Both the position numbers and the translations under genes were made by a program. A stretch of DNA of 64,000 nt from a beta proteobacterium AAP51 (lineage in GTDB: Bacteria; Pseudomonadota; Gammaproteobacteria; Burkholderiales; Burkholderiaceae_C), in contig LJHT01000008.1 of the NCBI GenBank assembly GCA_001295905.1, positions 62,001-126,000 on the forward strand. The letters are read 5' to 3'. Of this stretch, positions 32,093-40,726 are shown piece by piece; within the stretch, counting starts at the first letter, position 1, and each line of letters opens with the position of its first letter. The notes below the pieces were generated by a model that did not search any database, had not been told where the DNA came from, and worked only from the letters and a program-made list of their open reading frames with translations.

Positions 32093-32303
32093 CAGCGGCA
32101 AGGGCGGCGCGGGCGGCAGCTGCAGCGTGCAGGCGTGCGGCCGGTGCGGCAGGTCTCGGGCAGGATGGCCCCGGTCCACTCTAGCAGCGCCCCATGGCAG
32201 CCGCTGGCCGAGGCCCGGCGGAGGTGCCAACGCGGGGCTGGGGGCCCCACCCCAGGCCGCGGCGGCAGAATCGGCTGCGAGACCACTGCATGCCTGGCTG
32301 CCC
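32093..32303. promoter_or_regulatory. Divergent promoter region egtD / small membrane gene
   Basis: These 211 bases separate two divergent genes. A TAGAGT hexamer on the minus strand (32178-32183) may be the egtD -10 box; for the plus strand CAGAAT at 32267-32272 is possible. No inverted repeat or RNA element is recognised. Confidence 0.3.
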
Positions 32304-32750
32304 ATGACCCCCATCCGCCTCTTCGCCCTGTTCAGCTGGGCCGGCCTGCTGGCCCTGGCCGTGAAGCTGGGCCTTTCCCTGGCCGCGGCGCCCGACACGG
32401 GCGCGTTCCGCTTCAACCTGCAGGGCTACGTCACGCTGGCGCTGCCGGCCTTCTTCTTTGCCACCACGCCGCTGTGGATGCGCGGCCACCCGCTGGACAT
32501 GAAGCAGATCCGCGATGGCGTGGACGGCCACTTCACTCCCGGCACCTACGACCGCTTCGTACGCACGCTGCGGCCCCTGCAGCTGCTGGCTGCCTTCGGC
32601 GCCGTGGCGGGCACGGTCTGCCTGCTGGCCAGCCGCGAAGCAGGCGCATCGGCCAGCAGCTATGGCACGGGGCTGTTCTTCCTGTCGGGCGCGGTGGGCT
32701 TCGTCAGCTGCCTGCTGTTGTTGCGCGCCCGCGGGCACCGCCTGGAATGA
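32304..32750 (+). CDS. Conserved-looking small membrane protein
   Basis: A 148-residue protein with four hydrophobic segments (about 5-27, 41-58, 93-110 and 122-141) and a charged loop (about 60-90, MRGHPLDMKQIRDGVDGHF). I do not recognise the family. No signal for enzymatic activity. It lies 31 bases before the CoA-transferase gene on the same strand. Confidence 0.7.
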   Translation: MTPIRLFALFSWAGLLALAVKLGLSLAAAPDTGAFRFNLQGYVTLALPAFFFATTPLWMRGHPLDMKQIRDGVDGHFTPGTYDRFVRTLRPLQLLAAFGAVAGTVCLLASREAGASASSYGTGLFFLSGAVGFVSCLLLLRARGHRLE

Positions 32751-32781
32751 AGCCGCAGCTCAGCCCCGCGGCGCTGGTGGC

Positions 32782-34464
32782 ATGAACGGGCCGCGCTTTC
32801 TCTCGGCCGAAGCCGCGGCCGCGCTGGTGCAGCCGGGCTGGACGCTGGCCAGCGCCGGCTTCGTGGGCGCCGGCCATGCCGAGGCCGTGACCGAAGCGAT
32901 CGAGCAGCGTTTCCTGGCCACCGGCCAGCCGCACGGCCTGACGCTCGTCTACAGCGCCGGCCAGGGCGACCGCGCGCGGCGCGGCGTCAACCACTTCGGC
33001 AACCCCGGCATGGTGCGCGCGGTGTGCGGCGGCCATTGGCGCTCGGCCACGCGGCTGGCGGCGCTGGCGCTGAACGAAGAGATCGAGGCCTGGAACCTGC
33101 CGCAGGGCGTCATCACCCACCTCTACCGCGCCATCGCGGCCGGCCAGCCCGGGCTGCTGAGCCGCGTGGGCCTGCACACCTTCGTCGACCCCCGCACCGC
33201 AGTGGACGCCCGCTACCAGGGCGGCGCCTTGAACCGCCGCGCGCTGCAGGCGCGGAAGGCGGGCCGGGCGTGGGTGGAGGCGCTGCAGTTGCGCGGCGAA
33301 GACTTCCTTTTCTACCCCGCCTTTCCCATCCACTGCACCGTGCTGCGCGCCACGGCGGCGGATGCGCACGGCAACCTCAGCGCCCATGGCGAGGCCTTCC
33401 ACCACGAGCTGCTGGCACTCGCCCAGGCCACGCGCAACAGTGGCGGGCTGGTCATCGCGCAGGTGCGCGAGGTGGTGAGCCACTACGCGGCACTGGCGCC
33501 CATCCGCGTGCCCGGCCATCTGGTGGACGTGGTGGTGCACAACACCGACCCCGCGCGCCACAGCATCACCTTCGGCGAACAAGAGAACGCCAGCTACCTG
33601 CAGCCCTGGCGCGGCGAGGCGGCCGACAGCGCCGTGCCCCCGGCCAGCGCCGAGGCCGAAGAGCCCCCGCTCGATGCCCGCCGGCTGGTGCAGCGCCGGG
33701 CCGTGCTGGCCCTGGCCGAACTGGCGGCGCAGGACGGGGATGGCGGCCACGGTGGCCCCGGCGGCCGTGCCGTCGTGAACCTGGGCGTGGGCATGCCCGC
33801 GGCCGTGGGCGGCATGGCGGCGGCGGCCGGCGTGCGCGGCTACACGCTCAGCGTGGAGGCCGGCCCCATCGGCGGCACGCCCGCCGACGGCCTGAGCTTC
33901 GGCGCCAGCGCCTGGCCCGAGGCCGTGGTGGACCAGCCGGCGCAGTTCGATTTCTACGACGGCGGCGGCATCCACCTGGCCGTGCTGGGCATGGCCGAGG
34001 TGGATGCGCAAGGCAACGTCAACGTCAGCCGCTTCGGCGAAGGCGAACAGGCCGCCATTGCCGGCGTGGGCGGCTTCATCAACATCACCCAGGGCGCTAA
34101 GACACTGGTCTTCGTGGGCACGCTCACTGCGGGTGGCCTGCAGGTGCAGGCCGAGGGCGGCCGCCTGCGCATCGTGCAGGAAGGGCGGGTGCGCAAGCTG
34201 GTGCCGGCCGTCTCGCACCTCAGCTACAACGCCGCCTACATGGCCGGCCGCGGGCAGCGGGTGCGCTACATCACCGAAAGGGCCGTGTTCGAGATGCGCC
34301 TGCCGCCTGGGGGCGGCCCCGCGCAGCTGACGCTGACCGAAATTGCCCCCGGGCTGGACCTGCAACGCGACGTGCTGGCCGTGTGCGGTGCGCCGGTGGC
34401 CGTGGCGCCCGAGCTGCGCACCATGGACGAGCGCATCTTCCGCGGCGGCCCTTTCAGGCTGTAA
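32782..34464 (+). CDS. Acyl-CoA:acetate/3-ketoacid CoA-transferase, fused alpha-beta type
   Basis: A 560-residue enzyme combining both CoA-transferase halves in one chain, like propionate CoA-transferase (Pct/YdiF class). It moves CoA between short acyl-CoA and a free acid through a covalent glutamyl-CoA intermediate; the catalytic Glu359 is in VEAGPIGGTP. The N-terminal half has SAGFVGAGHAEAV and GVNHFGNPGMV; the C-terminal half has NLGVGMPAAV and ISQGAK-like ITQGAK. A loop around 305-330 with acidic and Gly-rich content is longer than usual. The 3' end overlaps the convergent small gene by 11 bases. It may serve the acyl-CoA synthetase and dehydrogenases of the window, but substrate is unknown. 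Confidence 0.9.
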   Translation: MNGPRFLSAEAAAALVQPGWTLASAGFVGAGHAEAVTEAIEQRFLATGQPHGLTLVYSAGQGDRARRGVNHFGNPGMVRAVCGGHWRSATRLAALALNEEIEAWNLPQGVITHLYRAIAAGQPGLLSRVGLHTFVDPRTAVDARYQGGALNRRALQARKAGRAWVEALQLRGEDFLFYPAFPIHCTVLRATAADAHGNLSAHGEAFHHELLALAQATRNSGGLVIAQVREVVSHYAALAPIRVPGHLVDVVVHNTDPARHSITFGEQENASYLQPWRGEAADSAVPPASAEAEEPPLDARRLVQRRAVLALAELAAQDGDGGHGGPGGRAVVNLGVGMPAAVGGMAAAAGVRGYTLSVEAGPIGGTPADGLSFGASAWPEAVVDQPAQFDFYDGGGIHLAVLGMAEVDAQGNVNVSRFGEGEQAAIAGVGGFINITQGAKTLVFVGTLTAGGLQVQAEGGRLRIVQEGRVRKLVPAVSHLSYNAAYMAGRGQRVRYITERAVFEMRLPPGGGPAQLTLTEIAPGLDLQRDVLAVCGAPVAVAPELRTMDERIFRGGPFRL

Positions 34465-34804
34465 CGCCGGGCGGCGGGGTGCTCGGCGGCTCTGCCAAGG
34501 GGCCGGGGTCTGGCCAGTCCAGCAGCTCGGCCAGGCGGCGCACCACCCAGGTGGCTTCGGCGGCGTCCACCACGGCGCCTTCGCCCACCAGGCCGCGGTG
34601 CATGCGCAGCAGCACATCGGCCTCGGTCACGCCCAGCTCCCACTTCTTCGTGGTGGCCTGCTCGGTCAGCAGCTGGGCGAGGTCTTCGCAGAGTTCGTAG
34701 CGCTGCGCGATGTGGGCGCGGCTTTCGGTGGGCTTGCTGCGGCCCGGCGGCACGAACAGCGCGATGAAGGACGGCGGCAGCGCCTGCTGGTTGTCTTCGG
34801 ACAT
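34454..34804 (-). CDS. Conserved hypothetical protein of 116 residues
   Basis: A soluble acidic protein whose core (IALFVPPGRSKPTESRAHIAQRYELCEDLAQLL) looks strongly conserved and helical, followed by TTKKWELGVTEADVLLRMHRGL. Similar proteins occur widely in Burkholderiales without known function. The C-terminal tail is Pro-rich. ATG 34804 is divergent from the exonuclease gene 41 bases away; the 3' end overlaps the CoA-transferase gene by 11 bases. Confidence 0.8.
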   Translation of the reverse strand: MSEDNQQALPPSFIALFVPPGRSKPTESRAHIAQRYELCEDLAQLLTEQATTKKWELGVTEADVLLRMHRGLVGEGAVVDAAEATWVVRRLAELLDWPDPGPLAEPPSTPPPGVTA

Positions 34805-34845
34805 GCCTGGATTGTCGTGGGCGCGGGGCTTGCTAGTCTGTGGGC

Positions 34846-35364
34846 ATGCCCGTGCCCCCTGACGCCTCCCGGCCTGCCGGCCCCCTGCCCTGCGTGCTGG
34901 ACATCGAGGCCTCGGGCTTCGGCCGCGCCAGCTACCCCATCGAGGTGGGCTATGTGCTGCCCGACGGCCGCGCCGCCTGCATGCTGGTGCGCCCCGCCGA
35001 GGGCTGGACCCACTGGGACAGCAGCGCCGAGCAGGTGCACGGCATCACGCGCAGCACGCTGGCCGCCCACGGGCGCGACGCGCGCGAGGTGGCACGCACG
35101 CTGAACCGCGACTTGGCCGGCCTCACCGTCTATTGCGACGGCTGGGCGCATGACTACGCCTGGCTGGCCGCGTTGTTCGAGGAAGCCGGCATGAGCCCGG
35201 CTTTCAAGCTGGAATCGGTGGGCGCGCTGCTGAACGAAGCGCACCTGAACCAGCTGGATGCCGCCCGGCGCGAGGCCGTGGCCGAACTGGGCCTGCAGCG
35301 CCACCGTGCCAGCAACGATGCGCGGGCGCTGCAGCAGGCCCTGGTGAAGGTCATCGCCCACTGA
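34846..35364 (+). CDS. DEDDh-type 3'-5' exonuclease
   Basis: A 172-residue exonuclease-fold protein. The four acidic/His residues are visible: DIEASGFG (Asp and Glu), CDGWAHD (Asp), and HRASNDAR (His and Asp), the DEDDh order of DnaQ-like enzymes. Shorter than DnaQ itself and without polymerase-binding tail, so a stand-alone nuclease or RNase T-like trimming role is likely. ATG 34846 is preferred to GTG 34840; a TTGTCG/TAGTCT promoter pair with 16-base spacing ends 6 bases before it, so the mRNA may be leaderless. Convergent with the acyl-CoA synthetase. Confidence 0.85.
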   Translation: MPVPPDASRPAGPLPCVLDIEASGFGRASYPIEVGYVLPDGRAACMLVRPAEGWTHWDSSAEQVHGITRSTLAAHGRDAREVARTLNRDLAGLTVYCDGWAHDYAWLAALFEEAGMSPAFKLESVGALLNEAHLNQLDAARREAVAELGLQRHRASNDARALQQALVKVIAH

Positions 35365-35374
35365 CCGGCCGGGC

Positions 35375-37117
35375 TCACCCGGCAGCCGCTTCCTTCTCCT
35401 GCAGCAGCCGCCACATCACCTTGCCGGCGCCGCTCTTGGGCAGCGCATCGGCGAACTCCACCACGCGCGGCGCCTTGTACACGGCCATGTGCTCGCGCGC
35501 CCAGTCCACCACCTGCTGTTCGCTCACCTGCCCCTTGGCTTCGGCACGCAGCACCACCACGGCCTTCACGCTTTCACCGCGGTAGGCGTCGCGCGTGGCA
35601 ATGACGCAGGCTTCCTGCACCCAGGGGCACTTGAAGAGCAGCAGCTCCACCTCGCTGGGCCAGACCTTGTAGCCGCTGGCGTTGATCATGCGCTTCAGGC
35701 GGTCGGTGATGAAGAAGTAGCCTTCCTCGTCGCGCCGGCCCAGGTCGCCGGTGCGGAAGAAGCGCTTGCCTTCGATCTCGATGAAGGCCGCCTGCGTGGC
35801 CCCTGGGTGGCCCCAGTAGCCCTTGAAGACCATGGGCCCGTGGGTGACGATCTCGCCCACCTCGCCCGCAGGCAGTTCCTGCAGGGTTTCGGGGTCGATG
35901 ATGCGGCTGTCCACGCCGTAGATCGGAATGCCCAGGCATTGCAGCTTGGCGCGCTCGGGCGGGTTGCCGTGACTGGGGGCGGCGGTTTCCGTCAGGCCAT
36001 AGCCTTCGGCGAAGGTCAGGCCGAATTCTTTCTGCAGACGCTCGGCCACGGCCTGCGGCATGGCCGCGCCGCCGCCGCTGAGATAGCGCAGGCTGCTGAG
36101 GTCGAAGCTCTTGTAGTTCGGGCTGCCGAAGAGGTCGATGATCATCGTCGGAATGCAGGTCCAGTGCGTCACCCGGTAGCGGCTGATGCTGCGGCCGGCG
36201 AGTTCGCGGTCCCAGCGCGGCAGGATGAGCACGGTGCTGCCGAGATACACGCTGCCCAGCACGCCGTACATCATCCCCGTGATGTGGAACATGGGCACCA
36301 CGGCCAGGCTGGTGGTCTCGGCGCTGGCGTGGCTCCACAGGCCGCCGCCCACGGCGTTGGGCATCAGCGTGCGGTGGGTGTGCATGCAGCCCTTGGGCAG
36401 GCCGGTGGTGCCGCTGGTGTAGGGCAGCAAAGCCAGGTCGTCGGGCTCGGCCAAGCTGGGCGTGGGCGTGTGGCCGGCCGCCAGCGCCTCGGCCCAGCGC
36501 GTGGCCGGCAGCGGGCCGGCCGGCAGCGGGTGTTCACCCTGCAGCCAGGCCAGCATGGGCGCCGGCGGCGTGTCTTCGGGGTGCAGCGTGGCCGGCATGG
36601 CATCGGCGAAGCGCGTCACCAGCAGGTGCCGCAGCTGCTGCGGCGCGGCCAGGCGGGCGTTGGCCTCGGCCACCCTGGCGGCCAGGTCGGCGGTGGTGAT
36701 GGCCAGCTTGGCGCCGGGGTCGGTGATGTAGTGGCCGAACTCATCGGCGCGGTTCATGGGGTTCACCGGCACCACCACCGCATCGGCGCGCTGCACCGCG
36801 TAGAACGCCACCAGGTACTGCGGGCAGTTCTGCATGAAGAGCAGCACGCGGTCGCCCCGCTTCACGCCCTGCGCCTGCATCCAACCTGCCAGCGTTTCGG
36901 CCTGCTGGTGCAGCTCTCGGTAGCTGAGCGCGCGGCCCAGGTAGATGCACACCGGCTTGTGCGGGTAGCGCCGGGCACTCACCTCGAGGTTGAACCACAG
37001 GGTGGTCTCGGGCACCGCCAGTTCGTGCGGCAGCCGCGCGGGCCAGGCGGCGGCATGGGGACGGGTGTCGCGGGGGCTTGAACCGTCGCGGTTCACCGGG
37101 TGCAGGGTCTCGGGCAA
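35375..37117 (-). CDS. Medium/long-chain acyl-CoA synthetase (AMP-forming)
   Basis: A 580-residue AMP-binding enzyme that activates fatty or aryl acids to acyl-CoA with ATP. Core motif YTSGTTGLPKG (about 231-241), A5 EGYGLTETA, A7 FFRTGDLGRRDEEGYFFITDR and A10 near the end (KSGAGKVMWR) with the catalytic Lys. The sequence is closest to long-chain fatty acid CoA ligases of the FadD group with an N-terminal extension of about 30 residues. The start appears to be TTG at 37117 (GGAGAG 5 bases upstream); a GTG seven codons in is the alternative, and no ATG is near. Confidence 0.92.
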   Translation of the reverse strand: MPETLHPVNRDGSSPRDTRPHAAAWPARLPHELAVPETTLWFNLEVSARRYPHKPVCIYLGRALSYRELHQQAETLAGWMQAQGVKRGDRVLLFMQNCPQYLVAFYAVQRADAVVVPVNPMNRADEFGHYITDPGAKLAITTADLAARVAEANARLAAPQQLRHLLVTRFADAMPATLHPEDTPPAPMLAWLQGEHPLPAGPLPATRWAEALAAGHTPTPSLAEPDDLALLPYTSGTTGLPKGCMHTHRTLMPNAVGGGLWSHASAETTSLAVVPMFHITGMMYGVLGSVYLGSTVLILPRWDRELAGRSISRYRVTHWTCIPTMIIDLFGSPNYKSFDLSSLRYLSGGGAAMPQAVAERLQKEFGLTFAEGYGLTETAAPSHGNPPERAKLQCLGIPIYGVDSRIIDPETLQELPAGEVGEIVTHGPMVFKGYWGHPGATQAAFIEIEGKRFFRTGDLGRRDEEGYFFITDRLKRMINASGYKVWPSEVELLLFKCPWVQEACVIATRDAYRGESVKAVVVLRAEAKGQVSEQQVVDWAREHMAVYKAPRVVEFADALPKSGAGKVMWRLLQEKEAAAG

Positions 37118-37299
37118 AGTGCTCTCCGTTGGGCTGGGGAGCGTGCCTTGCTGCGCGAGGTCTGCACAATCCTGCGTTTCCCGCAGTACATGTCACCTGC
37201 GCGACGCAAGCCACCGGCCGTCCCGGCGGTGGCCCTGAGGACGAGCCTTGAACGGGTCACCTGACAGTCCACCTGACTCTGCATCTCATAGCCTGCCCG
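37118..37299 (-). promoter_or_regulatory. Gap between apbE and acyl-CoA synthetase
   Basis: The 182 bases contain a hairpin with arms GCCACCG (37210-37216) and CGGTGGC (37227-37233), a possible terminator stem for the long envelope operon that ends at 37300, although no T-run follows. The synthetase promoter should lie after it; a small CTGCG/CGCAG repeat is also present (about 37172-37186). Confidence 0.35.
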
Positions 37300-38253
37300 T
37301 CAGGCCGCCGCGCACAGGCCCTGTTCATCGTGCAGCTGGCCAGCCTGGTCGACGGCCAGGAACTCCACCCCCTGGGACCGCAGGAAAGGCAGCGCCGCCT
37401 CGCCGCTGAGCATGGCCACCGTGGCCAGCACCCCGGCGGCCAGACAGGCAGGGGCCAGGACGCTGATGGACTGCCAGTGCTGCGCGGGCTGCCCCGTTCC
37501 GGGGTGCAGGATGTGGCAGTAGCGCCGCCCGTCGCACTCGAAGTAGCGTTCGTAGTCGCCGCTGGTGGCCAGCGCGCCGCTGTGCACTTCCACACCGCCC
37601 AGCATCTGCCCTTCGCGCCGGGGGTGGGCCACACCCAGCACCCAGGGCCGGCCATCAGGGCGCGGGCCCAGCACACGAATGTCGCCGCCCAGGTTGACCA
37701 GCGCCGCCCCCACACCGGCTGCATGCAGCACGCTGGCGGCGCGGTCGGCGGCGTACTCTTTGCCGAAGCCACCGAAGTCCAGTTCCATGCCGGGCAAGGG
37801 CAGGCGCAGATGGGGCGGCTGCCAGGCCACGAGGTCCCAGCCCACCAGCGGCAGCAGCCGCTGCAGATCCCCGGGGCTGGGCAGCTGCGGCTGGGGCTGC
37901 GAAAAATTCCATGCCCGCCTGAGCACGCCTGTGCTGATGTCGAACAATCCATCGCTGGCCGCATGCGCCTGGGCACAGAAGTTCAACAGGTCGCAGGTTT
38001 CCTGGTCCACGGCATGCCAGCGCCCTTGCCCCGCGCTGGCGTTCACGCGCGACAGCAGGCTGTCGGCACGGTAGCGCGAGTACTTCAGCTCGATGCGGTG
38101 CACCTCGGCCATCGCGGCCCGCACGGCGGCCCGCTCCACGGCCCCCGGCAGCGGCCAGCCCGGCAGTTGGATGCTGCAGCGGCTGCCCATGGCCTGGAAG
38201 CTGTAGACCGCGTCAGGGGCTGCAGCCGATGCGGGTGCTGCTGATGGCGACAT
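37300..38253 (-). CDS. apbE: FAD:protein FMN transferase (ApbE)
   Basis: A 317-residue protein of the ApbE family, which attaches FMN from FAD to Thr or Ser of exported redox proteins in a Mg2+-dependent reaction. FQAMGSRCSIQL starts the domain; YSRYRADSLLSRVNA, DGLFDISTG, MELDFGGFGKEYAADRA, NLGGDIRVLG and HSGALATSGDYER (flavin and metal site) are all present, with HILHPGTGQPA. No clear Sec signal or lipobox is seen, unlike many exported ApbE proteins. The start at 38253 overlaps the preceding lipoprotein gene by 41 bases and is required because the AMG motif comes right at the N-terminus. Last gene of the envelope operon. Confidence 0.92.
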   Translation of the reverse strand: MSPSAAPASAAAPDAVYSFQAMGSRCSIQLPGWPLPGAVERAAVRAAMAEVHRIELKYSRYRADSLLSRVNASAGQGRWHAVDQETCDLLNFCAQAHAASDGLFDISTGVLRRAWNFSQPQPQLPSPGDLQRLLPLVGWDLVAWQPPHLRLPLPGMELDFGGFGKEYAADRAASVLHAAGVGAALVNLGGDIRVLGPRPDGRPWVLGVAHPRREGQMLGGVEVHSGALATSGDYERYFECDGRRYCHILHPGTGQPAQHWQSISVLAPACLAAGVLATVAMLSGEAALPFLRSQGVEFLAVDQAGQLHDEQGLCAAA

Positions 38254-39214
38254 CGTCGATCCAGACCGTGTTGGTGGCACCGCCGTAGGCTTCCCAACCC
38301 AGGCGCAGGAGGTTGATGTTCGGCCGCCAGCCCGGCAGGCGCGACAGCCAGGCCTGGTCGACCTCGGGGGTGGCAAGGCCGTCCTGTTGCAGGCCAGGCG
38401 GCGCCATGCCGTCCACCCAGGTGGCCAGCGTGCCCTGGCTCTGGTCGAGCCGGAACTCGATGCAGGTCCAGCGCTGCGCCGGCAGCGGCACGCTCAGCGC
38501 CACGCCCTGCGGGCTGAGGCTGGGCACGGTGGCGTCATCGCGCGAGCGGTTCCATTTGATGATGCCGTTCTGCCCGCCCAGACGCAGCTCTTGCGACTGG
38601 GTGGCGCCCGAGTCGTTGGCGTCGCGCATCGAGACCAGCGTGACATGGGTGTTGTCCAGCGCACGCGCCAGGCGCACGTGAAAACGCACGTAGCGCACGG
38701 GGCCCAGGGTGTCGATGACCGGGGTTTGGATGAAGACGTGGCCGCAGTAGTCGCCACCCGGGTTCAGGCGCACCGACTTGCCGCCGCGCCACGACTGCGT
38801 GTCGTCGATGGTGGCCTGCCCGGCACCCGAGAAGCAGTTCGGGCCACCGATCTGCCAGCGCGTAGCCTCGGGCGCAAAACCGACACGGCCTGCCTCGAAG
38901 TCTTCGCACAGGCTCAGTGCGCTGCAGTCGGTGGCGGCAGGTGGTGGTGGCGGTGGTGGCGGTGGCGCTGGAGGTGGCGGCGGGGGCGCAGCGGGGGGCG
39001 GCGGTGGCGATGGCACCGCCGGGGGCGCGGGGCTGGGTGCCGCAGGCGGTGCAGGCGCCACCACCACCGGCGGCGTGCCCGTGGCCGGGCCCAGGGCGGT
39101 GCCCTGGCTGCTGGCCAGGTTCCACTCGGGTTCGGGCTGGGGGCTGCCGCCACCGCAGGCAGCCAGCAGGAAGAAGAGCAAGGGCAGCGCGGGACGCGCA
39201 GGGGTCGTATTCAT
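38213..39214 (-). CDS. Lipoprotein with proline-rich stalk and lectin-like domain
   Basis: A 333-residue lipoprotein. Lipobox LLAAC (Cys20) follows a short signal; residues 44-95 are a Pro/Ala stalk with runs of up to nine prolines; residues about 97-333 form a predicted beta-rich, concanavalin-like domain (CEDFEAG, RYVRFHVRLARALDNTHVTL, WIDDVAIS) as in polysaccharide-binding lipoproteins. The segment DANDSGATQS (Ser202-Gly-Ala-Thr205) looks like an ApbE flavinylation motif, and the ApbE gene is next. Modification is inference. Gap of 8 bases from the DUF3570 gene. Confidence 0.8.
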   Translation of the reverse strand: MNTTPARPALPLLFFLLAACGGGSPQPEPEWNLASSQGTALGPATGTPPVVVAPAPPAAPSPAPPAVPSPPPPPAAPPPPPPAPPPPPPPPPAATDCSALSLCEDFEAGRVGFAPEATRWQIGGPNCFSGAGQATIDDTQSWRGGKSVRLNPGGDYCGHVFIQTPVIDTLGPVRYVRFHVRLARALDNTHVTLVSMRDANDSGATQSQELRLGGQNGIIKWNRSRDDATVPSLSPQGVALSVPLPAQRWTCIEFRLDQSQGTLATWVDGMAPPGLQQDGLATPEVDQAWLSRLPGWRPNINLLRLGWEAYGGATNTVWIDDVAISSTRIGCSP

Positions 39215-39222
39215 GGCGGTGT

Positions 39223-40419
39223 TCAGAACCGGTGCGCCAGGCCCACCTGGACCGACTGCGCGCGGAAGTCATCGATGCCGGGCGAGCCTGGCCCGCCCCG
39301 GCGCCAGTTGGCGCGCTGTTCGTAGCGCTCCAGCTTGAGGTCGAAGGTCCAGTCGCCCCACTCCAGCTCCGTCTTCACGCCCACCGTCACCGCTCCGAAA
39401 GCCGACAGGCGGTGGTCCATCGAGCTGTAGAGCGTGGGGCCCAGGGTGCCGGGGTACACGGCCAGGTCGGTGATGGGGTCGACATAGAAGCCGGCGGAAG
39501 ACTGCGTGTGGTAACGCACCGAGGGTGTGAGCTTCCAGGCGGCGGACACCGGCCACACCACCTGCAGCTCGGCACTGTGGGCGCGGATGTCGAAGGTGTC
39601 GGCGTAGTAGCGGTACTGGCTGCGCAGCGTGAGGCCCCAGCTTTCCAGATGGTGGTTCCAGCGCACCAGGTAGGTGGCGATGTCGCGCTCGCGCGGGCGC
39701 TGGTCGAACTGCTTGTAGGGGTCGCTGAAGTAGCCACGCCCCTGGCTGTAGCCCAGCGACAGCTGCACCAGGTCGTTGCGCGTCAGCGCGGCGGTCACGC
39801 TGAGCATCAGTTCCGCGGTTCGGCGGCTTTCTTCCGTCACGCCGCGGATGCCGCCTTCGGTGGGTTCGATGCGGTCCTGGCTGCCGCCCACGGCCACGCT
39901 GAAGGTCGTGTTGTTGTCGGCGCTGGAGCGGCGCAGTTCGGCCGACATCGCCTGCGACCGGTAGTCGTTCTCCGAAGAACCCGCCACACCCACGGCCAGC
40001 ACGGTGCGTTCGAAGTAGCGCGTGACGCGGGCATCGCCGGCCGTGCGGCGGTCGCTCATGCGGCTGGCGCCGCTGACATCGCTGTAGTAGCGCGGTGATG
40101 CGCCGGACACGTCGTCCACCGTGCCGGAAGCTTCGATCAACCAGCGGCGCCCCAGCGGCAGCAACAGCTGCACCGAGGGCGCCTGCACCTCCACGCGCTG
40201 GAAGCGGCCGCCTTCGCTGCCGCTGTAGTAGGGGTAGCGCGTCCGCACGGCCTGGCTGTCGCTGTAGTGCAGGTACTTCAGCGCCACGGCGGCGCGCTCG
40301 GGCGCCTCTTCGGCCTGTGCAGGCAGCGGCATCACGCCCGGCAGGGCCAGCGCTGCCGCCGCCAGCAGGCCCAGCGGGCGCGGGCCCGCACGCTCTTGCT
40401 GCAGCGCCGCGCCGGCCAT
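39223..40419 (-). CDS. DUF3570 outer-membrane beta-barrel-like protein
   Basis: A 398-residue exported protein with a signal peptide (about 1-36, ending AQA). The body has alternating hydrophobic strands and motifs of DUF3570: LKYLHYSD, IEASGTVDDVSGASPRYY and a C-terminal Phe (LAHRF), as in outer-membrane barrels. DUF3570 genes commonly neighbour DUF4266, TlpA and ApbE genes, matching this operon. The function of the family is not known. ATG 40419 is preferred; GTG 40440 would overlap the previous gene by 14 bases. Confidence 0.85.
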   Translation of the reverse strand: MAGAALQQERAGPRPLGLLAAAALALPGVMPLPAQAEEAPERAAVALKYLHYSDSQAVRTRYPYYSGSEGGRFQRVEVQAPSVQLLLPLGRRWLIEASGTVDDVSGASPRYYSDVSGASRMSDRRTAGDARVTRYFERTVLAVGVAGSSENDYRSQAMSAELRRSSADNNTTFSVAVGGSQDRIEPTEGGIRGVTEESRRTAELMLSVTAALTRNDLVQLSLGYSQGRGYFSDPYKQFDQRPRERDIATYLVRWNHHLESWGLTLRSQYRYYADTFDIRAHSAELQVVWPVSAAWKLTPSVRYHTQSSAGFYVDPITDLAVYPGTLGPTLYSSMDHRLSAFGAVTVGVKTELEWGDWTFDLKLERYEQRANWRRGGPGSPGIDDFRAQSVQVGLAHRF

Positions 40420-40426
40420 GCCCGTT

Positions 40427-40726
40427 TCAGTTGCAGCCACAACCGCCCCCGCCCACGCCCGTGCCGCCAGACGCCGCTTCCTTGCTGTTGTAGGTGTGCT
40501 GGTTGAAGCGCTGCTCCAGCCCGTCGCCGCCCATCTGCATCTCGGGCTTGGCGAGGTTGCCCTTCTCCCAGGGCTCGGGCCCCGCCAGGCTGCCGCAGCC
40601 GGCCAGCGCCACCACGCTCAGCAGCCCCAGCACGCTGGCGCTGCGCCGGGCCCCGACGCCCAGCCCGGCACGCCGCCGCACCCACGGCCGCGCAGCGCAA
40701 GGGCCCACCTCGAGGCCGCCGCTCAT
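40427..40726 (-). CDS. DUF4266 lipoprotein
   Basis: A 99-residue protein. After a basic N-terminus, lipobox ALAGC (Cys44) and the conserved family core WEKGNLAKPEMQ with FNQHTYNSKEAASGG are followed by a Gly-rich tail with two cysteines (GGGGCGCN). DUF4266 is a small lipoprotein family found beside DUF3570. Its start codon overlaps the TlpA stop (ATGA at 40723-40726). A shorter start within the N-terminus is possible, since family members begin nearer to the signal peptide. Confidence 0.85.
   Translation of the reverse strand: MSGGLEVGPCAARPWVRRRAGLGVGARRSASVLGLLSVVALAGCGSLAGPEPWEKGNLAKPEMQMGGDGLEQRFNQHTYNSKEAASGGTGVGGGGCGCN

Noticed and set aside
37210..37233. Intrinsic terminator after the envelope operon
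   Set aside because: The stem is good but lies more than 60 bases beyond the synthetase side and has no T-run in the minus direction; on the operon side the order is also wrong, since it is upstream of the synthetase and not downstream of apbE on that strand.
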